Positions 61,049 through 64,000 of a stretch of 64,000 bases of DNA are shown in pieces. Source of the stretch: Fluviicoccus keumensis (lineage in GTDB: Bacteria; Pseudomonadota; Gammaproteobacteria; Pseudomonadales; Moraxellaceae). Where the stretch lies: the NCBI RefSeq assembly GCF_004217445.1, contig NZ_SHKX01000017.1, positions 1-64,000 on the forward strand, read 5' to 3'. The translations under genes were made by a program, and so were the position numbers. The stretch's first letter is position 1. Each line of letters opens with the position of its first letter. Under the pieces are notes generated by a model. It was given only the letters and a program-made list of their open reading frames with translations, did no database searches and was not told the DNA's origin.

Positions 61049-62218
61049 TCACCCCTTTGCCAATTGTTTGGCAATGATACTTCGGGCCGCTTCATCCGCC
61101 TGTTTCATGGGCACGGTGGGCGCTTGCGTTATATAGGCAGGATTCGCTGGGGCCGGTGCGCCCAACATCTGACCGCTTGTGTCATGGGTGTCCGCGGTGG
61201 CCAGCATCGACAAGCCCACGCGCAGTGGATGGGCGCGCAACTCCTGCGGGTCAAGCGCGATGCGAACCGGCACGCGCTGCACGACCTTTATCCAGTTGCC
61301 GGTGGCATTTTGCGCTGGAAGCAGCGAGAACGCGCTTCCCGTTCCCGGAGACAAGCCCAGCACCTTGCCGTGATATTCTATCTTGCCGCCGTAAGCGTCG
61401 GCCTCCAGCGTGACAGGTTGCCCTACGCGGATGTTGCGCAGTTCGGATTCCTTGAAGTTGGCATCCACCCAGAGCTGATCGACAGGAATGATGGTCATCA
61501 GTGCTGTGCCCGGAACCACATGAGTGCCTACTTGCACACTGCGCTTGCCGATGTAACCCGAAACCGGAGCCAGCACCGCATTGCGCCGTGCGGCAATCCA
61601 CGCCTGGATGAAATCGGCCTTGGCCGCAAGCACATTTGGGTGCTGCTCAATGGTGACTCCTTGCAGACCTGCGCGAGCTGTCTCCAATTGCTTCTCGGCC
61701 ACGCTCAAAGCGGACTCGGCTGTCTGGACGGTTTGCTGTGCGTGCGCCACTTCTTCAAGCGGTAAGGTCTGATCCGCCGCCAGGGGCTGTCTGCGGGCAA
61801 AGTCGTCCTGAGCCCGTATGAGCTCCTTGCGTCGCAATACAACGGTGGCTTCGTACTGTGACAGTCCGGTGTACTGCTCACGTAGCTGGCGCACCACGGA
61901 GCCCAATTTCGCTTCGGCCTGGGCTAGGGCCACCTCTGCATCGACGGGATCGAGCTTGATCAGCTCTGCGCCTGCTTGAACCTGTTGCGTCTCGTCCGCA
62001 CTGATAGCCACGACATTACCGGTGACTTGGGCGGTCAGTGTCACCACGTTACCGCCGACATAGGCGTTGTCGGTATACTCCCGTTTGGAGAGGACCAGCG
62101 CGGCATACACAGCATAGAGCGCACTGCCGATCAGAAACAACGCAGTGATGCCGATTAGCACCCAGCGGCGCTTGCGTTGCTGTTGGGGGGAGCCTGTGTC
62201 AAGTTGAGTATCTGTCAT
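61049..62218 (-). CDS. emrA: EmrA-like multidrug efflux adaptor (HlyD family)
   Basis: This 389-residue protein has one N-terminal membrane segment (WVLIGITALFLIGSALYAVY), YTDNAYVGGNVVTLTAQVTG typical of EmrA/VceA, a long helical hairpin of about 100 residues and the C-terminal beta parts (GYIGKRSVQVGTHVVPGTAL and ALMTIIPVDQLWVDANFKES). ATG 62218 is preceded by GGGAAACGAT; a start five codons earlier is in frame. It works with EmrB (63702) and the outer-membrane factor (62239). Confidence 0.92.
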   Translation of the reverse strand: MTDTQLDTGSPQQQRKRRWVLIGITALFLIGSALYAVYAALVLSKREYTDNAYVGGNVVTLTAQVTGNVVAISADETQQVQAGAELIKLDPVDAEVALAQAEAKLGSVVRQLREQYTGLSQYEATVVLRRKELIRAQDDFARRQPLAADQTLPLEEVAHAQQTVQTAESALSVAEKQLETARAGLQGVTIEQHPNVLAAKADFIQAWIAARRNAVLAPVSGYIGKRSVQVGTHVVPGTALMTIIPVDQLWVDANFKESELRNIRVGQPVTLEADAYGGKIEYHGKVLGLSPGTGSAFSLLPAQNATGNWIKVVQRVPVRIALDPQELRAHPLRVGLSMLATADTHDTSGQMLGAPAPANPAYITQAPTVPMKQADEAARSIIAKQLAKG

Positions 62219-62238
62219 ATCGTTTCCCGTCAATTCAT

Positions 62239-63699
62239 CTAAGTGTTCTTGGCCTGTGCCGTTCCGGTGCTGACAGCGTGATAGCCGCCGCCCAAGGCCC
62301 TTGTCAGCCGCAGATCGGCTTGCAGGCGCTGTCGAATCAGTGTCAATTCGACTTGTTTGTCCTGGTGCACCGCCAAGTCGGCACGCAGTAGGCTGGCGCG
62401 ATCCGACAATCCTCGGTCCAGCTTCGCCTTGGTATTGCGCTGGAGCGCCGCCGTATTGGTGGACATGGCCTGTTGTTGCTCAAGTTGCTTGTCCAAGCCC
62501 TTGATGGAGGCAGCGGTCTGTGTCACCTCGCGCGTGGCATCCAGCACTTGCTGGTTGTAATTGGCGATCAATTCATCCCGCCCACTGCGCACGGACGCTA
62601 ACTGGCCTTTCAAGCTGTCGCGCTTGAAAATCGGCAGTGACAACGTCGGGCCTATGAGGAAAGTGCGGCTGCTTGCCTGGAACAGATCCGACAAGGACAA
62701 CGCGTCAAGTCCCAAGGACGCGCCCAAGTTGATTTCGGGGTAGAACGCGGCCTTGGCGGCCTCGACACGACTCATTGCGGCCTCGACTCGCAAATGTGTT
62801 GCCTGGAGATCAGGCCTGCGGGCCAGCAGCTCAAAGCCCAGTTGAGCGGGAACCCCCTCGCGAGGCCTCGGCAAGGGACGAATCGCCAGCAGGTTGATCG
62901 ATGGGGCATTGCCGCCGACCAGTGCCCGCAGCGCTTCCCTTTCCCCCAAGGCATGCGCCTGGACTTCGGCCAGACGGCGTTTCAACTCGGCGAGCTTGGA
63001 CTGCTCAATCAGCGCCTCGTCCGATGACACCAATCCTCGCGCCTGACGCTTTTGTTTGTCCTCCACCAGCGCCTGCTGGACACCAATCTGCTCTTGCAGA
63101 TCCGCCATGACCGCACCATCGGCCTGAAACTCGAAGTAGCTCTGCGCCACTGACAGTGCCAGCGCCTGACGCACCTGAGCCTGCTCCGCCTGTCGCGCCG
63201 CTTTCTCGCCAGCCGCTGCGGTAATCAGCTCGCGATTCTTGCCCCAAACATCGATGTCTTTTCGGAGGTCCAACTGCACATTGAAGTCACTGAACGTGCT
63301 CCCGCCAATGGGGGCAGGAAACAGTCCGTTGGCCGAGTAGCGTTGCCGGTTGGTGGATGCATCGACACCTACACTCACCTTATCGCCGGCGCGCGTGATG
63401 ACCAGAGCCGCCTGGGCCGCGTAGACCCGGATAGTCGCTGCTTCAAGGCTTGGGTTGTCATGCAGTGTCTGTTCGATCAGGCGGTTTAGTTGTTCATCGT
63501 CATATCGCTGCCACCAATCATCCCGAGGCCATGCGCATTCTGCGGCTTGACGGAGATCGTCGGGCAGTTGCACCGCACTGCCATCTGACTGGCGCAGCGT
63601 GCTGGACTCGGGTGGAACGCTCACGCACGCTGCCAGTGACAGGCTGATCGCCAGCATGAGGTACGAGCGTTTGAAGATGGATGGATAAGTGGTATGCAT
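62239..63699 (-). CDS. outer-membrane efflux lipoprotein (OprM/NodT family)
   Basis: The product is 486 residues with lipobox LAAC and two repeats of the TolC-like coiled-coil/barrel pattern, e.g. VQLDLRKDIDVWGKNRELIT and FELLARRPDLQATHLRVEAA (the NodT signature). It is the channel of the EmrAB-type pump, placed between emrB and emrA. It overlaps neither gene but lies two bases after the emrB stop. Confidence 0.92.
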   Translation of the reverse strand: MHTTYPSIFKRSYLMLAISLSLAACVSVPPESSTLRQSDGSAVQLPDDLRQAAECAWPRDDWWQRYDDEQLNRLIEQTLHDNPSLEAATIRVYAAQAALVITRAGDKVSVGVDASTNRQRYSANGLFPAPIGGSTFSDFNVQLDLRKDIDVWGKNRELITAAAGEKAARQAEQAQVRQALALSVAQSYFEFQADGAVMADLQEQIGVQQALVEDKQKRQARGLVSSDEALIEQSKLAELKRRLAEVQAHALGEREALRALVGGNAPSINLLAIRPLPRPREGVPAQLGFELLARRPDLQATHLRVEAAMSRVEAAKAAFYPEINLGASLGLDALSLSDLFQASSRTFLIGPTLSLPIFKRDSLKGQLASVRSGRDELIANYNQQVLDATREVTQTAASIKGLDKQLEQQQAMSTNTAALQRNTKAKLDRGLSDRASLLRADLAVHQDKQVELTLIRQRLQADLRLTRALGGGYHAVSTGTAQAKNT

Positions 63700-63701
63700 A
63701 G

Positions 63702-64000
63702 TTACTCCATGGCGGCATGGTCGATTTGGCCGGCATCTTTGGAGCGCTCCGGTCGCATCAAGATCAACAAGGGGATGATGACCAGCGTCATGAGGAACAT
63801 CATCCAGAAGTCATCGATGTAGGCGATCATTGATGCCTGCCGCGTGATCTCTGTGTTGAGCAAGGCAGCGCCCGCGCCAGAGGTGCCATAGAAAGCATTG
63901 ATCGACGGGCTTTGTAACGTGGCGTTGGCTACGCTGATGTGCTCGGTCAGCGAGGCGTGGGCGATTTGCGTATTGCGGGTCAACAGGGTCTGAACCAGTG
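63702..64000 (-). CDS. emrB: EmrB-like MFS permease, C-terminal part (runs off the right edge)
   Basis: Only the last about 99 residues are visible, including RQASMIAYIDDFWMMFLMTL (final membrane segment) and the hydrophilic tail MRPERSKDAGQIDHAAME. The match is to DHA2-type drug-proton antiporters. It would be the first visible gene of the minus-strand operon emrB-outer membrane factor-emrA. Confidence 0.88.
   Translation of the reverse strand, partial: LVQTLLTRNTQIAHASLTEHISVANATLQSPSINAFYGTSGAGAALLNTEITRQASMIAYIDDFWMMFLMTLVIIPLLILMRPERSKDAGQIDHAAME

Overview
The window looks like part of a large conjugative plasmid (or a plasmid-derived integrative element) from a gammaproteobacterium. 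The evidence is an F-type (TraB/C/E/G/H/K/L/N/U/V/W) type IV secretion locus, an initiator protein of the Rep_3 type beside a long iteron array, ParA/ParB and ParM-like partition genes, ArdC antirestriction, topoisomerase III, and a catabolic cargo with a CYP153-type alkane hydroxylase. The genus cannot be told from the sequence alone. No rRNA or tRNA gene was recognised by eye.

Layout. (1) 0.2-3.0 kb: accessory genes (a HEYVH-motif protein, a RadC-like JAB protein). (2) 2.5-12.4 kb, minus strand: transfer block II, read dsbC-traW-traU-trbC-traN (split in two)-orf-traG-orf, with many ATGA overlaps. (3) 12.5-14.7 kb: ParM/ParR-like pair and an unrecognised gene. (4) 14.8-15.98 kb: about 1.2 kb without a convincing gene, dense in GC-rich hairpins and closed by a strong intrinsic terminator; a candidate large structured RNA. 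(5) 16.0-19.4 kb, plus strand: lytic transglycosylase, small membrane protein, GspE/PilB-like ATPase with a permuted C-terminal domain, DsbA-like protein, DnaQ-like exonuclease. (6) 19.6-24.4 kb: replication and partition core (HTH, parB, parA, rep, 15 near-perfect iterons, AT-rich repeats) studded with a 14-bp palindrome. (7) 24.4-28.3 kb: ArdC, a GHKL ATPase, small proteins and a WGR protein; the ArdC and GHKL genes share a duplicated hairpin leader with compensatory base changes. (8) 28.3-41.0 kb, minus strand: topB and transfer block I (ompA-like-traL-E-K-B-V-A-C-trbI-S26 peptidase-traF-traH). The relaxase (TraI) and coupling protein (TraD) are not in the window.

(9) 41.1-54.2 kb is catabolic or lipid cargo between two decayed IS3-family transposase remnants: START-domain protein, GMC alcohol dehydrogenase, alpha/beta hydrolase, PF10118-like diiron protein, TetR, BtrH-like protein, two hotdog thioesterases, AraC regulator, ferredoxin, CYP153 and ferredoxin reductase. 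CYP153, ferredoxin and reductase would hydroxylate medium-chain alkanes terminally and the GMC enzyme would oxidise the alcohol. (10) 54.4-64.0 kb: an AT-richer TetR-MFP-RND efflux operon, a truncated ORF, an LpxR-like outer-membrane protein and an EmrAB/outer-membrane-factor operon that runs off the right edge.

The most unusual signals are non-coding: the hairpin-dense 14.8-16.0 kb segment, the covarying twin leaders, the TTGAGCATGCTCAA palindromes, and an 18-bp motif TTATTAC-N4-TGATACA in front of three transcription units. These suggest plasmid-wide regulation that links replication, transfer and establishment genes.
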